From Lonicera japonica (lineage: Eukaryota; Streptophyta; Magnoliopsida; Dipsacales; Caprifoliaceae), in assembly GCA_021464415.1 (NCBI GenBank), contig CM038465.1, positions 17,329,839 through 17,393,838 of the forward strand: a stretch of 64,000 nt of DNA. Reading direction: 5' to 3'. A program made the translations under genes and the position numbers. Under the pieces are notes generated by a model. That model did no database searches. It saw only the letters and a program-made list of their open reading frames with translations, and was not told the origin of the DNA. Shown in pieces: positions 12,614 to 25,118 of this stretch. The first letter of the stretch is position 1. Every line of letters begins with the position of its first letter.

Positions 12614-14276
12614 GTGAATACCTAATTTTGTGACCCTCGCAAAAATTTGATATTCTAGAAAATAAGCATGCATGCATGCATGAGCATTCATACATGCCTA
12701 CATACTCTACACATGTGAAACATATTAAAGAAGGAAGCGAAAAGGACTCTCGGACGAGAAGTTACGAGATAACCAGAAACTATCATAAATCAAAAACTGT
12801 CAATCTTGTGAAATCTTGGAAAATAAGACTTAATGATCCCTGATCATCCTCAAACTTTGAGCTTTGTTACACATTTCTATCAGAAGTTTAATACTCAAAA
12901 ATCGGCTCGATCCAATGGCAGAATCTATGGGAATTGGTAAAACCGACAATTCATTTAGGGTAATCAAACGGAGGTCTTTCCGAAGTCCAAATGAGCTCAA
13001 ATTTAGTCAATAGATAGGTCTTATTATGGAGAACAACATACTAAAACATAGATTAATAAAATACTCCATTTGGCTGATACAGTAAAAACTGAAACGGGTG
13101 AATAATTAATGTTGTGTGGATAAAAGGTCCTTAAACCTTTATCCACATGACACATAAAACCTGTGTCGTGTGGACAATGGTTTTTTAAGCCTTTGTCCAC
13201 ATGACAAAGGCCCGTTATTTTAACCTCATACCCCCTTTTAGATATAAATAGACCCGCACTTACCCTTTTTGAGGCATTAGATAGCTTTTTAACTTCAGAA
13301 ATAGTGCTCTAGAATATTATTCCACTGTTTTTAAGGCTCTCAGGTATTTTTTTAACGCAATCCGGCTTTATTTATTTATATGTCTTTATTTTTATCAATT
13401 ATAATTGACTAATCGCATGATTAAATTGTTCTTATCTCAAAATTAATCCAGATTTCATATTTTAAATCCATTTTCAAAACCAAAGGCTTAGAACGAGCTG
13501 TAACCATTTTTAAACATATATTTATCTGTTAATTTCATAAAATCTCGGTTTTAGCAGTCGCATTTTATGAAAAAAACATTAAGCATTTGTATCCGGTTTA
13601 ATTTATAAATCGCGGTGCTTATGTAAATATCTAATACGAGAGTACCAGATTCGTCAATGTCGATTTAAATTATTAAACTGTAGTACACTATTGACGAATG
13701 AATCTCGAGGACTACTAGATATCTGATTCCAAATTGAATTAGCTTCTGAAAAAGCCCTAAACTTTATTAAGAACACTTGTTTCTCTTTTTAAAATTATCA
13801 AAAACTAGTTTCTTTAAATCACAGGCACTGATTTCTAAAATCAAATTGGTGAATTACGAAGCACATGCTTTTTATTCCCACTTAAAATCCCATTTTTCTA
13901 AAATTATGGATTGATACACAATAATATCAACAAGCATGCGAATTTTCGATTATAATTATGCACGTGTCCTACTTAGATACTGAAAGGGCGAATTGGGTGC
14001 TTAACACCTTCTCGATTCGTAACTTAATCCACGAACCATCGAATAAATTGATTTCGTATTAATTGTGTTTAAGAGGTCGTTTAATCCATAAATGTTCCTC
14101 TTTCACACACACACACACACACACTTTTGTTTATTTAGTAAAACAAACAGGCGACTCTGATTCTTTTATAACCCATCATTTTTTTCTAAAATAAAATGAA
14201 CCATTTTCTAAATAAACAGGAAACTAGAGTAATTGCCGCCCACGAGGGCCAGCGTCGAAAACTCAGGTTTTTACGA
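12614..14276 (+). mobile_element. 3' LTR of the Tat/Ogre-type gypsy element
   Basis: The start TGAATACCTAATTTTGTGAC is typical of Tat/Ogre LTRs. From 12,988 onward it aligns as a direct copy of 4652-5923. It ends GAGGGCCAGCGTCGAAAACT then GGTTTTTACG. Length is about 1.66 kb. Internal items: a CATG run (12,668-12,680), an (AC)n run at 14,106-14,123, and the pair of GTGTGGA segments. Divergence from the 5' LTR includes many substitutions and small indels, so the insertion is old. No clear target duplication was seen. Confidence 0.75.
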
Positions 14277-16400
14277 GTGGATATGTATACAGACACTGAG
14301 GCTGACCTCTCTTTTGTACTGGGTTGGGATGTTTCCCTCTAAGCTAAGAGCTTATCAATCTGGACATGTAGAGTTGCTTAATGTGCTATCAGTCCTATTA
14401 AAGGATCAATTTGGGTTTGATTAGAGGTCATGATGGGTATTTGAGGTTTAACTCTCATGTTTTAAAAGGGTGTGACTTTAAGAAAGATGTCTTTCCTACG
14501 GACGGTGCCAAACTGTTAATGTAAAAATTTAGAATAAACCTTTCTAACCATACAGTCGAATATTTCATAGCTTTTTATGTGAGTTAGTAAGGAGAATGAC
14601 ACGTGGCACCAGAAAAACATAACCAATTGAGAAGAGATTTTAGAGAGAATGTTCCCCTTTATGGAGATAAGGGTTATTCCTCCTCTATATAATGCCTCAA
14701 TTTCACACTGCGGTAGCTTAAACCCTGAACAATGGATCCCAAAGGGTCCAAAGCCCTTATCCATGTCTTTTATAAGTGAGGAGTGGCTCAGGGACTTGGT
14801 TCATCAAGTAAGTCATTCGGAGATAACCCGCAAGAATTTTTTTCGAGAATAACACTCCGAATAATTAACGAGGAGAACACCTCATACAAGCCACGTCGAT
14901 ACTCAAAAAGAATTACACCAGGAGATCCCCTAGCAGGGTGGTGTCCATTAGTAGTCCAACTACTTTCCAGAAAACTCACCAATTGAAAAGTAGTGGTACA
15001 CGGGACCTATTCCGCTGTCGAGGAATCTCTATAGACTGGGGACACATAGTCAGCCAGAAAGCAAGATGCATAGAGTGGGCTCTCCTTTATGGACAATCCA
15101 ACCACGAATGGAGTCACCCCCTTCTTTTTCCCTTGCACAATTTAGGGATTTTCACCCAAGGGCGGCAATTGGCGGCCTGTCTTCGAGTCACCGGGAGCTA
15201 CCCAATGCTTGGCTCATCATATCTAGCCCATATATGTGATCATATCCATAGGAATATTGTATCGTTCCTCACAATGCATATATCATCAATCACATCATCA
15301 TTCATCACACATATGGCAATTCACATATACATATACAATATATAATCGCCCACTATTCGTTTATCACATTATGATCATCGTTCATCATCAATATAAGCAT
15401 CATCATCACGCATATACTCCATGTATTTATCATCTAATTATTATCCATATTACACGGCCGAATAACTTATTATTGCTGCCGTATCTCTCATGACGTGTCA
15501 TGTGTACGAAAGTAAAGCTGTAAGTGTTTTATGATAATTCTCTAGCGATATTATCAAGCCAAGTATCGATTAGTGCACAGCCTCTAGTTCAACCGGCCTA
15601 TGAATATGACTCACCTAATTGTTTATGTTCATGATCGAGGCAGTCCATGCCCTATTAACTATATTCATTGTGTTCTTAAAGAGTATCGGGGTTATACACT
15701 CGTTACTAGTGCCTAACATGCCCCATACAAGACATTAGGCCTATATGCTACAGCGTATTGCTCCGCCCTAGTAGATTCTCACTACAAATACCATAAATAA
15801 TGCCTTATGATCGCATCTAATGGTATATATGCGTATCTCTATCATTAATAGTCCATAACCACCCATTCTATGTGCACGAATCCCAAAAACCCCAATTTTT
15901 AAGTCAAACATGTGAGTGCAAGATGGGTTCTTAGTGAAACTTTAGGTAAATGAGCTAAAACATGGATTTAATGTTCAAAACATGCAATATGAGTGATAAT
16001 CTATCAATATCCATAGCTAATCTAAGATTTAACTAGCCCAAACCCCATGAAATGCAAACAACCTAAGGCTTTGATAAAATCCCCAATTTGTTTACAAATC
16101 TCTAATGCAACAAGTAAACATTTGTAAAATAAGTTTTATAGTAGAGTTCTCACCTTAGAGAAGCCGAATCTCGAAGTTGATGAAGCGTAGACTCCGAACC
16201 ACGAAACCCTAGCTCGCCCTCAAGCTCCCATAATGGATGATGGAGGTAGGTGATGGAGGCGAGGATTCAGAGTCATTCAAGTTTCAACAGGTCCAATTAC
16301 AAGGTTGCGGGTTAAGAAATTAAAGGTAGCGCTTAATAGATTAACTTAAGCTATTTGGGCTCAAGAAGAAGGGACAATTAAGCCTATAGAAGGGGAAAAG
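14277..16400. mobile_element. Unresolved LTR-retrotransposon-like sequence
   Basis: No coding domain is recognised. 14,277-14,640 includes ACACGTGGC (a G-box/ABRE-like string, 14,597-14,606). 15,230-15,480 is CAT/ATC-rich low-complexity DNA. 15,900-16,260 read on the minus strand looks like the R/U5 part of a chromovirus-type gypsy LTR, but I could not define ends. Open frames such as 14,938-15,345 have no family resemblance and are probably chance. Confidence 0.3.
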
Positions 16401-16522
16401 CGTGGAGTACAAAGTGGAGGCTGGATTAAACTTATTCAAGCCCAATTTGAGTGAGAAGACCATGTGTATGCGGCCCAAGAGTGTGGAGTCAAGCTCACAT
16501 GTTTTTATCATTTATTATTTTG

Positions 16523-16532
16523 TTATTATTAC

Positions 16533-16617
<85 letters not shown>
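16523..16617 (+). repeat. Compound microsatellite (TTA)n-(TTG)n
   Basis: A near-perfect TTA run (about 16,523-16,587) switches abruptly to a TTG run (16,588-16,617). The Ile/Val or Leu repeats in the overlapping open frames are only the translation of this run. Confidence 0.95.
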
Positions 16618-16639
16618 ATTTCCTTTAAGAGATTAGTCC

Positions 16640-17025
16640 TTGTTTAGTTAGGATTTGTTTTGAAGTTTCCTTGTTGGATTGGTTTCTTGTTGCCTAAGTT
16701 TTCTACACCCTTTTTAAAGGGGGTTCATTGTTTTGTTTTAAGAACTAAGACATTATTCATAATAGTATTGAGAGATATTAATCCTCTTTGGCTCTTCACG
16801 AACTATTTGAACTTATCGGTTTGTCCGTAGCGTTCATCTGACTTATCAATTGGTATTCCGCACCTGGTTGTGGCATCTTCGTTTTCCACCATAATCTGAT
16901 TGTATAAACGGTCCAGGTTCTTAATTTGCTACGGTTTTTATGAGTATCTGTGTCGAGGTTCACACAGCCAATTCGTTATGTTTGCGGGTTTCGTGCGATA
17001 TCACCGTAGGTCGTATCAGTAGAAG
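16640..17025 (+). mobile_element. Probable gypsy LTR end remnant
   Basis: There is no gene. ATCAATTGGTATTCCGCACC near 16,847-16,866 resembles a decayed tRNA-Met primer site next to an LTR end. The flanks have the T-rich then CCGTAGGTCG pattern of gypsy LTR tails. The element could not be delimited. Confidence 0.3.
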
Positions 17026-18240
17026 ATGATGAATAATGTGGAGAAGGTGATTTGTAGCTCAAATCTTGGATGTGGGATGAAGAATAATCAAAATACTCAA
17101 GAATCTCCCACACTCTCTCTAGAACTCTCTAGATGTCGTATTGGGGTGTGTGGGTTGAAATGGATGTTTGGTGGTGATAAATGGTAAGAAAAACGGGTTA
17201 AAAGAGGTTAAAATTTGACAGCCAAGGCTCAGGGATCAATCCCAGGTTTCTGGGATCGATCCGAAAAACATTCTGCCCAAACTTTACTTCTCACTACACT
17301 GACCACTGTTAGTATTTTGGTTATAACTCTTTGCTCGGAACTCCGATTGGGGTGATCTTTATGTCCACGAAAAGATAATTCAAAGATCTACAACTTCGTA
17401 AGAGGAAGTGTCCCAAATTTTGAATGGATAATTCCCAAAAATTCACCGAAGACAGCGCTCTGCCGAAATGTTACCGAATGATCAGATTTCGCTAAGCGAC
17501 CTACTTCGCATGTTGTTTTAACCAACGAAGAGTATGAATTGGCTTTCGGTCAAAATACAAAGGTGTAGAATGGCATAAAATCTAGACATAAGCAAAGATG
17601 GAGACTTAATCGGGTAAGAAATGGAGAAGTTACATAGTTCCAAAGTTAGCCAAAATCAAATAATCGCAAAGGGCCAAAACTCACGACTACCTAGCCGATA
17701 TCGATTTAAACCACCCGAATCACGAAACGATTACTCGCATGAGTGTAAGTATACTAATATAACTAGTAGGAGGTGCTAGAATGCTACGAATCTCCATAAA
17801 TAAAGATTTCACCATTCACAGCAAATGAATGAAGGCAAATGCATTGAAACAAATGAACGAGGTATTACATGGGCCGTGAAACAGTAGGAAACATATTAAA
17901 AAATGAAATCAAACATGTCCATTTAGAAGCCAAAAGGGCGACGAGAATGCTTAACACCTTCCCATGTCGTAACATAGTTCACAAACTCACTCTAGTTGTG
18001 CAGACTATGTTGTACCCCAAAAGCGTACAAAAAAACACTTTTGTTCTTTTTCCCGAAAACGTACTGAAGACTCGAAAACCTTTTGAAACCATGGAGCGCG
18101 CCGAAAGGCAACGGGGGGTCCCGTCGGGATTCTCACAGCTACCTTCCCATTACTTTATACTATTGCATTTACCTTTGTAGGCGTTACCCCAAATCCAAAA
18201 GCTCACACTCGACCAGGACGTTTAGGACTAAGTACCTTTG
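17026..18240 (+). mobile_element. LTR remnant of a second Tat/Ogre-like family
   Basis: The right part shares the lay-out of the LTR at 12,614-14,276 but little sequence: GAATGCTTAACACCTTCCC instead of TGCTTAACACCTTCTCG, then a late GGCAACGGGGGGTCCCG and TTCTCACAG close to the end. I infer an LTR of a related family. The open frame at 17,869-18,180 covers this stretch and has no recognised domain. Confidence 0.45.
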
Positions 18241-19493
18241 TTAATGCATTATCTCTAATTGAAGTTGAGTCTTGATTGGTGGAATTTCCTTAATCTTCAT
18301 CTAAATCAAAACAAACCATTTACTAAATTAACAAAATATATGTAGCACTTCTTAACTTAACGGAAGTATATAGATTGAAGTGCAATAAATGATTTCTCAT
18401 TACTATTGTTTCTTGAACAACTTCATTAACGAGATTCCCGTTCTTTCTTGTATGTCCTTTCAGCCAAACATCAACTCGACGAAGTACTTTCAATTATTTT
18501 TCCTCCTTCTACAAATTGAGTACGTGATATATTATTAGTAAATATTACAATTGAATTGATAATAAATATAAATTCATCACCCTTTCCAAATACAATGATT
18601 GGTTAGTTAACAAAGAAAATATATATATAATAATAATAACAACAACAACAACAACAACAAACTTTTGGGGGTGATACAACCCCAAGTTGACTGACCATTA
18701 AGTCCTACAAAGTAATTATTGAATGTCAAAGTACACCTAAAGAATGTTAATTAATGTAGCCATATATTGTATTAGGTAAATGGAAGGTTCACAACTTAAA
18801 TGTGCCATGATTATGAGCTACTGTTAGAGTTACACATACACTATTATTGTTTCTTGTTCATGTTAGTATATCCTAGTCACCAAAAACCACATTAAAAATA
18901 TCTTGGTGAAAATAATCTTTAACTTTATATATCAATACTAAAACAAAAAAGTTTCCATCCAAAAAGTTTAATCTTTTTCTTTTTCTGATATTTGTTTGTG
19001 GATTATCGAACTCAAGTAATAAATTCAGAGAATATTCACTGAATTTAGAGTATTACATGACGGATGGTCCTAGTAACTAAACACTAACTGAATTAGCAGC
19101 ATATATAGTCAAGATTCAAGAATAAACTAAAATACAATCATTGATACTAAAAAAAGTATAAAATATCTTCTAAATTACTAGTTGGCATTGAAAACCTTTT
19201 CATGAAAAATAAAGTGGGAGGGTAGAATCAGGCAATATATATACAGAGGTCCTATCTTTCCCAAATGGCCATTCACTAAGGAAAAAGTCACTAAAAGAGC
19301 ATTCAATTTCAATTCAAATATTTAAACATATATGTTTCCCTTATACTTTACTTTAGTTTATCTTTACAAGAAGAGGGTATTGCATATAGGGTTTAAGCAA
19401 GTCATTTGCATATATCTACCACCAGCCTTAATTTGTTGCTTATTTTCAACAAATATCCTTTATGTATTAACAACTTTTTCTTTTAAAAAAAAT
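18241..19493. other. Intergenic DNA, no gene seen
   Basis: AT-rich sequence with a short (CAA)n run at about 18,638-18,660. No supported coding region, RNA gene or complete transposon was found. Confidence 0.6.
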
Positions 19494-20419
19494 TTAGTAA
19501 ACTACTTTAATGGCCCTTAAACTATTAGTATAATGTCATTTTGGCCCTTAAACTAAAAAACGCTCCACTTTAGCCCTTAAACTATTAGCGAGTATCAATT
19601 TTGTCCTTCAGTTTAAAATTTATGTTATGTTGGACGAAAATTGAGGGCATTTTTGTCATTTCAATTATTTTTTTAAAAAAATTAACTTTAATTAGATTTT
19701 TTATTAAAAAACAAAATAAAAAAGGAAGAAGAGATAAACCCTAACACATGCATAAATACATACATACATACCATCTTCTTCTCTCTCTAACGGCACCAAC
19801 ACAACCACCACCACCGCCATTGCCACCGCCACCACCATCACCATCCTTTTCTCTCTCTAAACCCTCCAAAACAGAATCATATGGTGAGATCCATTAGGTT
19901 TTAATTTGGGGTTCATTTCAGGGTTTTAATTTGGGTTTTGATTTTTTGAGGTTCAATTTGGGGTTTCATTTTGAGGTTCAAAATAGAGCTCTAATAGTGA
20001 TCCGGCGAGGATGAACGGGTGTGTTATAATTAAGTGATTTAAAATAATGTTTGATGGTATGGTGAAAAAATAAATAATGATAGTGGTGGTAATGGAGGTA
20101 TAGAGGTGGTGGTGGAGGTATAAGGATGATGGTGATGGATTTAAAAAAACTAACTTTTTGATCCAAAAGAGCTTTAAACCAATGTTAAAAAAAACCAAAC
20201 CGGTTTTTTGTTGAACCAACTTTAAACATATCTAACTAAAATATTTTCAATTAAAATGACAAAAATGCCCCCCATTTCCATCCAGCTTAACAAAAAATTT
20301 GGACAAGAGGGCTAAAGTGACACTCGCTAATAGTTTAAGGGCTAAAGCGAAGCGTTTTTTAGTTTAAAGGCCATATTGACATTAGGCAATGGTTTAAGGG
20401 CCATTATGGTAGTTTACTC
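19494..20419. mobile_element. MULE-like element with long terminal inverted repeats
   Basis: The two ends are inverted copies over about 180 bp: AGTAAACTAC then TTTAATGGCCCTTAAAC on the left, and the reverse complement of TGGTAGTTTACTC with GTTTAAGGGCCATTA on the right. Both arms hold the segments CTATTAGCGAGT and GGCATTTTTGTCATTT. A 9-bp direct repeat, eight A then T, flanks it (19,485-19,493 and 20,420-20,428), though it is low-complexity. Long TIRs with 9-bp duplications fit Mutator-like elements. The 560-bp middle has no transposase. It is rich in CCACCACC-type and GGTTTTAATTTGGGG-type simple repeats and could be captured untranslated sequence. Confidence 0.8.
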
Positions 20420-20429
20420 AAAAAAAATA

Positions 20430-21350
20430 ACATAAAAAGTCCATATCAAGTTCTTGGAATATTCTCTATCCAAAATTTAAGAAATTTATTTTAGTTTTCA
20501 TATCTCTATCACTACAAGTAAAATTAATTAAGGTTAAGATTTCCTTGAAAAAGTCATGTTCCTGTGAATATAAAGGCCCAACCGCCATGATTCATAAATA
20601 CCTTATACTCAATGATGGCAAAGAAGGAAAATAGGTTATATAAAAGGGTGTTCATCGTCTACAAACAAGAAAAAAATCTCAACGTGCTAATAAAAATATG
20701 GATTAGGGACACAACCCCTAAAACAAGTGCACTACAACCAATATAAAGGACTCACCAATTCATCCCTCTGAAAATAGCTCACTAATTCGGCACTAAAATA
20801 ATCCTAAAATATGGGCAAGAAAATTAATTTTTTTGTCTAAGAGTAGCTCGTCAGTTCAACTTCATAATGCAGCACAAACAGAGCACTAAATTGAATTTAA
20901 GCAGATCCTAAATTAATTTCAAACACCATCCAATATTGCCCCCAAATTGGCATAAATTTATCATAGAAACACACTAAAAAATATTATGCAACAAAGCAAA
21001 ACTCGGATCAATTAAGCAACCAAAGTACCATTAACACATAAACTCGCCATTCAAGCTTCTCCAAAAGCGGTGTAAAAGCTAGTTAAAAAGACTATTTTCA
21101 AAGAAAAGGAAAGAAACAAGTAAGTTATATATTATCTGATTCAGTTATATCCACATCCACATAGTAGTATATAAGCTATATATATAATGATGGAAGCAGT
21201 AAGAAGTGCTGGAATAATAACCTTAGGAGTGGGCTCCAATCCAATCCAAAAAAGAAAAAAAGAATACATTAAAATAACATGTATAATTTAACTCACTTAT
21301 TAATTGCAGTGTTAACACTATATATATCAACCAACAAATCGTGAAATAAT
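20430..21350. other. Intergenic DNA, no gene seen
   Basis: AT-rich sequence without a convincing open frame, RNA gene or transposon end. Confidence 0.5.
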
Positions 21351-21359
21351 TATCCAGTC

Positions 21360-21640
21360 CAAACCTGAACCCGACCCGCATATAAACTCTGCCAACCCGA
21401 ACCTAGCCTGATAGGGGTTTTATTTTTTAAAACCTGGACCCGGCCATAATAGTATATGCATAAACTAAAATCCAACCCAACCCACCTTTACCCACCCCAA
21501 CCTGTGGTAATTATACTATATTATAAGTGTATTTAAAGAAGAAAATGCTATATTTGGGGCGGGACGGGTCAAATGGGTTACTTATATACAAACTCGAACC
21601 CGAATCAAATTTTTACTCTAAAATCCAACCCGATTTTAAA
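21360..21640. repeat. CCCGAACC/GGGTC-rich repeat cluster
   Basis: Short motifs such as AACCCGACCC, CCAACCCGAACC, GGGCGGGACGGG and CTCGAACCCGAATC recur on both strands. Clusters of this kind are usual near the ends of some plant hAT elements, but no end pair was found here. Confidence 0.4.
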
Positions 21641-21860
21641 GAATCAATTAGACCAATAAAATTTTCTTTACAAAGTTCAAGTTGCCTAAATTTATTTAAA
21701 AGTTTGGTCTTCTCAATATTTGAATTTTCAAAACTTGATTTGTCCTTTTTCAAATCAATACATTTTCAAAAAGTTGTGTTTTGGATGCAAGTTTCGAATC
21801 TTTCACTAAATGTTTTTGACATTCTAATAAAAGAACGTTATAGGCTGATTGAAGATTCAA

Positions 21861-22273
21861 AAAGTCTTCCTTGTCTAGGTGATTCTCTCATCGCGTGGAA
21901 AAGTAAGAAACAAATTGTGATTGCCCGTTCTAGTGCTGAAGCTGAGTATCGCGCCCTTGCCCATGCAACTTCTGAAATTGTTTGGCTTCACTGGTTGATT
22001 AAAGATATGGGAATTGACGTTGCTACTCCTACGCCATTATTTTGTGACAGTCGAAGTGCCATTCAGATAGCCCATAATGATGTTTTTCATGAACGCACCA
22101 AGCATATTGAGGTTGACTGCCACTTTGTTCGTCATCACTACACTCATGGCACTATTCACTTGCCTTTCGTCTCATCTGAGTATCAACTTGCTGATCTGTT
22201 TACCAAGTCTCATGTGACCACCCGTTTTCACTTTCTCATTTCCAAACTCCGAATGCTTTCTAAGCCTTCTTGA
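21861..22273 (+). pseudogene. 5'-truncated copia RNase H domain
   Basis: The frame reads as the C-terminal end of a copia polyprotein. Key pieces are [50 protein letters not shown] and LADLFTKS, ending with a stop at 22,271-22,273. These are the usual final part of copia RNase H. The frame upstream of 21,861 is not copia, so the element is truncated there. The remaining frame is undamaged over about 135 codons, suggesting a fairly recent copy. Confidence 0.9.
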
Positions 22274-22285
22274 GTTTGAGGGGGG
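22274..22285 (+). other. Polypurine tract of the truncated copia
   Basis: TTTGAGGGGGG lies between the stop codon and the LTR start TGTTAAAG, the normal copia arrangement. Confidence 0.85.
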
Positions 22286-22478
22286 TGTTAAAGTTATTAG
22301 TTATTTATTTATTTATTTATTTCGTCTTTGTTTCCTTGTTGGATTACCCATCCTTTTCTTTTCCTTGTTAGACTAGGTTTTCTCTTTTGTCTTGTACAAC
22401 TCTATAAATAAAGCCCCATTCTTAGATGATTAATTATTCAATATAATAATATGTTTTCTCTTTTCTCTAAATTTAACA
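22286..22478 (+). mobile_element. 3' LTR of the truncated copia (193 bp)
   Basis: It begins TGTTAAAGTTATTAG and ends AATTTAACA, with the inverted TGTTA..TAACA ends of copia LTRs. It includes four ATTT repeats at 22,300-22,321, a TATA-like CTATAAATAAAG (22,401-22,412) and an AATATAATAATATG stretch that could serve as polyadenylation signal. The 5' LTR is not in the window. Confidence 0.85.
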
Positions 22479-23734
22479 CTATAAAGTGCTATTGACTGAA
22501 CCCAATATGGGTTGTCTAAATATCCCACTGCGGCGCGCAATTAGGTATGATGTAGTTCGAAACGGGCTTGGCCAGGACTCTTGCTGAGGAAGGTCATGGC
22601 CAAGCTAGGGGTTAGGGAAGCCCTTGTGTGATGCTGTAATGCTGATAATTCCTCTGATCGGCGATGAGGCTAATGAATCTCTAGAAGAAGCTCTTAATGT
22701 ATATACGGAACTATGCCCGAATTTGGAAAGAAGATAAAGCTAGCGAGGTCTTGGTGAAGTTGTAGCGTGGATAGTGGTGACCATATGGCTGAAATTTTCT
22801 TGTCAACTGCTAAATGGTGAGTGATGCAAATCCAATGCAAGACTAAAATTAGAAAATGGTCTCCCCAGGTTTTAACTGATATTAAGAAAACATATTTATA
22901 AATCCATAGATATGATATTAGAATTATAGTAATCTTGTACATACCAAATCACAATCAAATTGTACCAAGTCATCTTATAAAAAGAGGCACATCTGCCATG
23001 TAAAGGGACACAAGAATTCTTATGAACGAAATACAAAAACCCTAGTCTAGAATTGTTGAACTGCAGTATGTTTTGGTTGTCATGGTGTCGTGAGATGGAG
23101 ACATCTTAGTATCATGCAACACGTAGACATGAAGAGGCCGTAAAATCCATTTTAAACAAATATAACATTTGAATGATTGAAGGAAGATTGTCTCCTCTCT
23201 TTTTTCCACTCTTAATTGTTTGTACATTTTTAGCCATATTCACGTAAAAATAAGTTGCGGAAGGTTTAAATTATATTGGTGTAAGATTAATAAGTTTTAC
23301 CCATATTCATAACTTCTTAGATATTATAATTAACTAATTTAACGGTTAGATTGACGAATTACAAAATTAAGATAAAGTTATTGGTAAATGTAAAATTTAT
23401 TTGTTTTACGCTAGATATAATTTGAACATTTCCCAAATAAATTATTTACCTTTATGTTTGTAATTAATATGTCTACGGCTGGTATTCTTTGTATTTTTAT
23501 TATATCAACGAGTCCCTCTCAAGGAAAAAAAAGAAAGAAAATACCCTCTAGTAATTTACGTCATCTATTGTTTAGAAGACATAAAATATAACAAAATTAA
23601 TGTAATTTATAACTATTAATAATAAATTAACTTTTTAAAATATGTGTCATTTAGTAGAGAAAGTGAGTAGATTTTTGTCTTTAATCTAAAAATGCCCTTT
23701 ATTTCCAACAAATATTACTTACTATCAAAATTCG
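22479..23734. other. Intergenic DNA with a small GC-rich patch
   Basis: 22,528-22,690 is clearly richer in G and C than its surroundings. It could be a decayed exon, but no family was recognised in any frame. The rest is AT-rich with no supported feature. Confidence 0.4.
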
Positions 23735-23830
23735 GGCACTAACCCAAGTGATAAGTGTAGAAATTCAAACGAGCAACCAAGGTTCAATTTTCCTTTCTCG
23801 ACCCCTCTCCCTCATTGAACGCCTAGATTT
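23735..23830 (+). mobile_element. Possible tRNA-derived SINE
   Basis: CTAACCCAAGTGATAAG resembles an A box and AAGGTTCAATTTTC, about 35 bp further on, a B box of RNA polymerase III. No clear tail or target duplication was found. Confidence 0.35.
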
Positions 23831-23839
23831 ACCACCATT

Positions 23840-24735
23840 TACACCACATATATATATATATATATTGTTATTTAATTAATAGACGAGTATACAACTAATA
23901 CAAGATATAATACATTGATTATGATGACTAAAAAAATGGAACAAATCTTACTTTGGGACCTTCCAAAAATAAAAATAAAATCTTAATTTAAGACAAACTC
24001 AATATTTTTTATTCTACTCATGAGTAACAAAGTTGAAATATTAATAACAATCTGAATGCAAACACTTTCTACATAATTATACAAGTAGATCCGCTAAGCA
24101 TATCCTTTATTGCAATATTGATTTGAAATATGCTAACACACCTCTAATATTTTGTTTTTTCAATTTTTTTTGGTGACTTAATATAAGTATTTATCATAAA
24201 TTAATCCATAAATCTTTCAAAGATATGTAGTTGATACCCATCATGCTTCAAACCTCTTGACAATTATGACATACCATACTGCTTTTGAACATCCTGCAAG
24301 ATCACAGATAAAAAAAAACTAACAAAAAATTATAAAAATAAAAAAAAAAGAATCATCAAATTATAAGAATTCCATTTTTCCCTTTTCTATTTAAGTTAGT
24401 TCATTTCATATAAAAATAGTGAGGAAAATGATTTTCTTACTTATTTTATTTACCAGATAATTATATTAGAATGTACAACTGGCTAATACATTTAGTATGA
24501 AAACTAATTAGAATAGCATTGCTTAAAATATAAATAAATAGTGGATATGTTCATGAATGTGAGATATACATTTCTTTCAACTACATTCTTTTTTATTCCG
24601 TAAAGAATGTTAAAATTATGCTAAAAACAAATTGTACCATAAAAATGATATTCCTCATATATTAAAACAATGAAACACTCTCAAAAAGAAGAAAAGGGAA
24701 AGAGTCTGGCATTTTCCACAGGGACACAACTTTAA
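23840..24735. other. Intergenic DNA, no gene seen
   Basis: AT-rich DNA with a short (TA)n run at 23,849-23,866 and A-rich runs near 24,305-24,350. Confidence 0.5.
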
Positions 24736-24962
24736 GGCTATGTTTGACGTGCATTATAATGAGATAAAATAAAAATTTCTTATTCCATATTTAGTATTGG
24801 TCATAATTGAAAATCGGATGGATTATCTATCTTGCGAAGGCCTCTCATCCCATCGGAAGAGGGATTAAACAATTTTACCTACCTAATGGTATTATTTTAT
24901 CATGTTCTTTTGAGATTAATCAATCATATTCGACAAGTTTATCCGCCGTGTCAAATACACCC
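24736..24962. mobile_element. Harbinger/Tourist-like MITE, family A copy 1
   Basis: Ends GGCTATGTTTGAC and GTCAAATACACCC are inverted copies with mismatches. TAA is duplicated on both sides (24,733-24,735 and 24,963-24,965). Length 227 bp. A 3-bp TAA-type duplication points to PIF/Harbinger-derived MITEs. A truncated relative lies at 46,820-46,963: both share CATCCCATCG and GAGGGATTAA. Confidence 0.75.
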
Positions 24963-25118
24963 TAAAATGGTTATATTATGAGAACTCCTTAGAAGATATG
25001 AAAAATTAGTATTTAATCCTTTTTGACAACTCCCAGCCGCCGTCTTTTTCGTTTATAGTATCAAATCCTACAATATTATTTTAGGCCAATAATTTTATTT
25101 AGAATCCAATTGATTTAC

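Noticed and set aside
14938..15345. 135-codon open frame
   Set aside because: No family resemblance; its end runs into CAT/ATC low-complexity DNA; probably retroelement sequence.
16402..16647. 81-codon open frame with long Ile and Val runs
   Set aside because: It is only the translation of the TTA/TTG microsatellite.
17869..18180. 103-codon open frame
   Set aside because: Falls in Tat/Ogre-like LTR sequence (CTTAACACCTTCCC motif).
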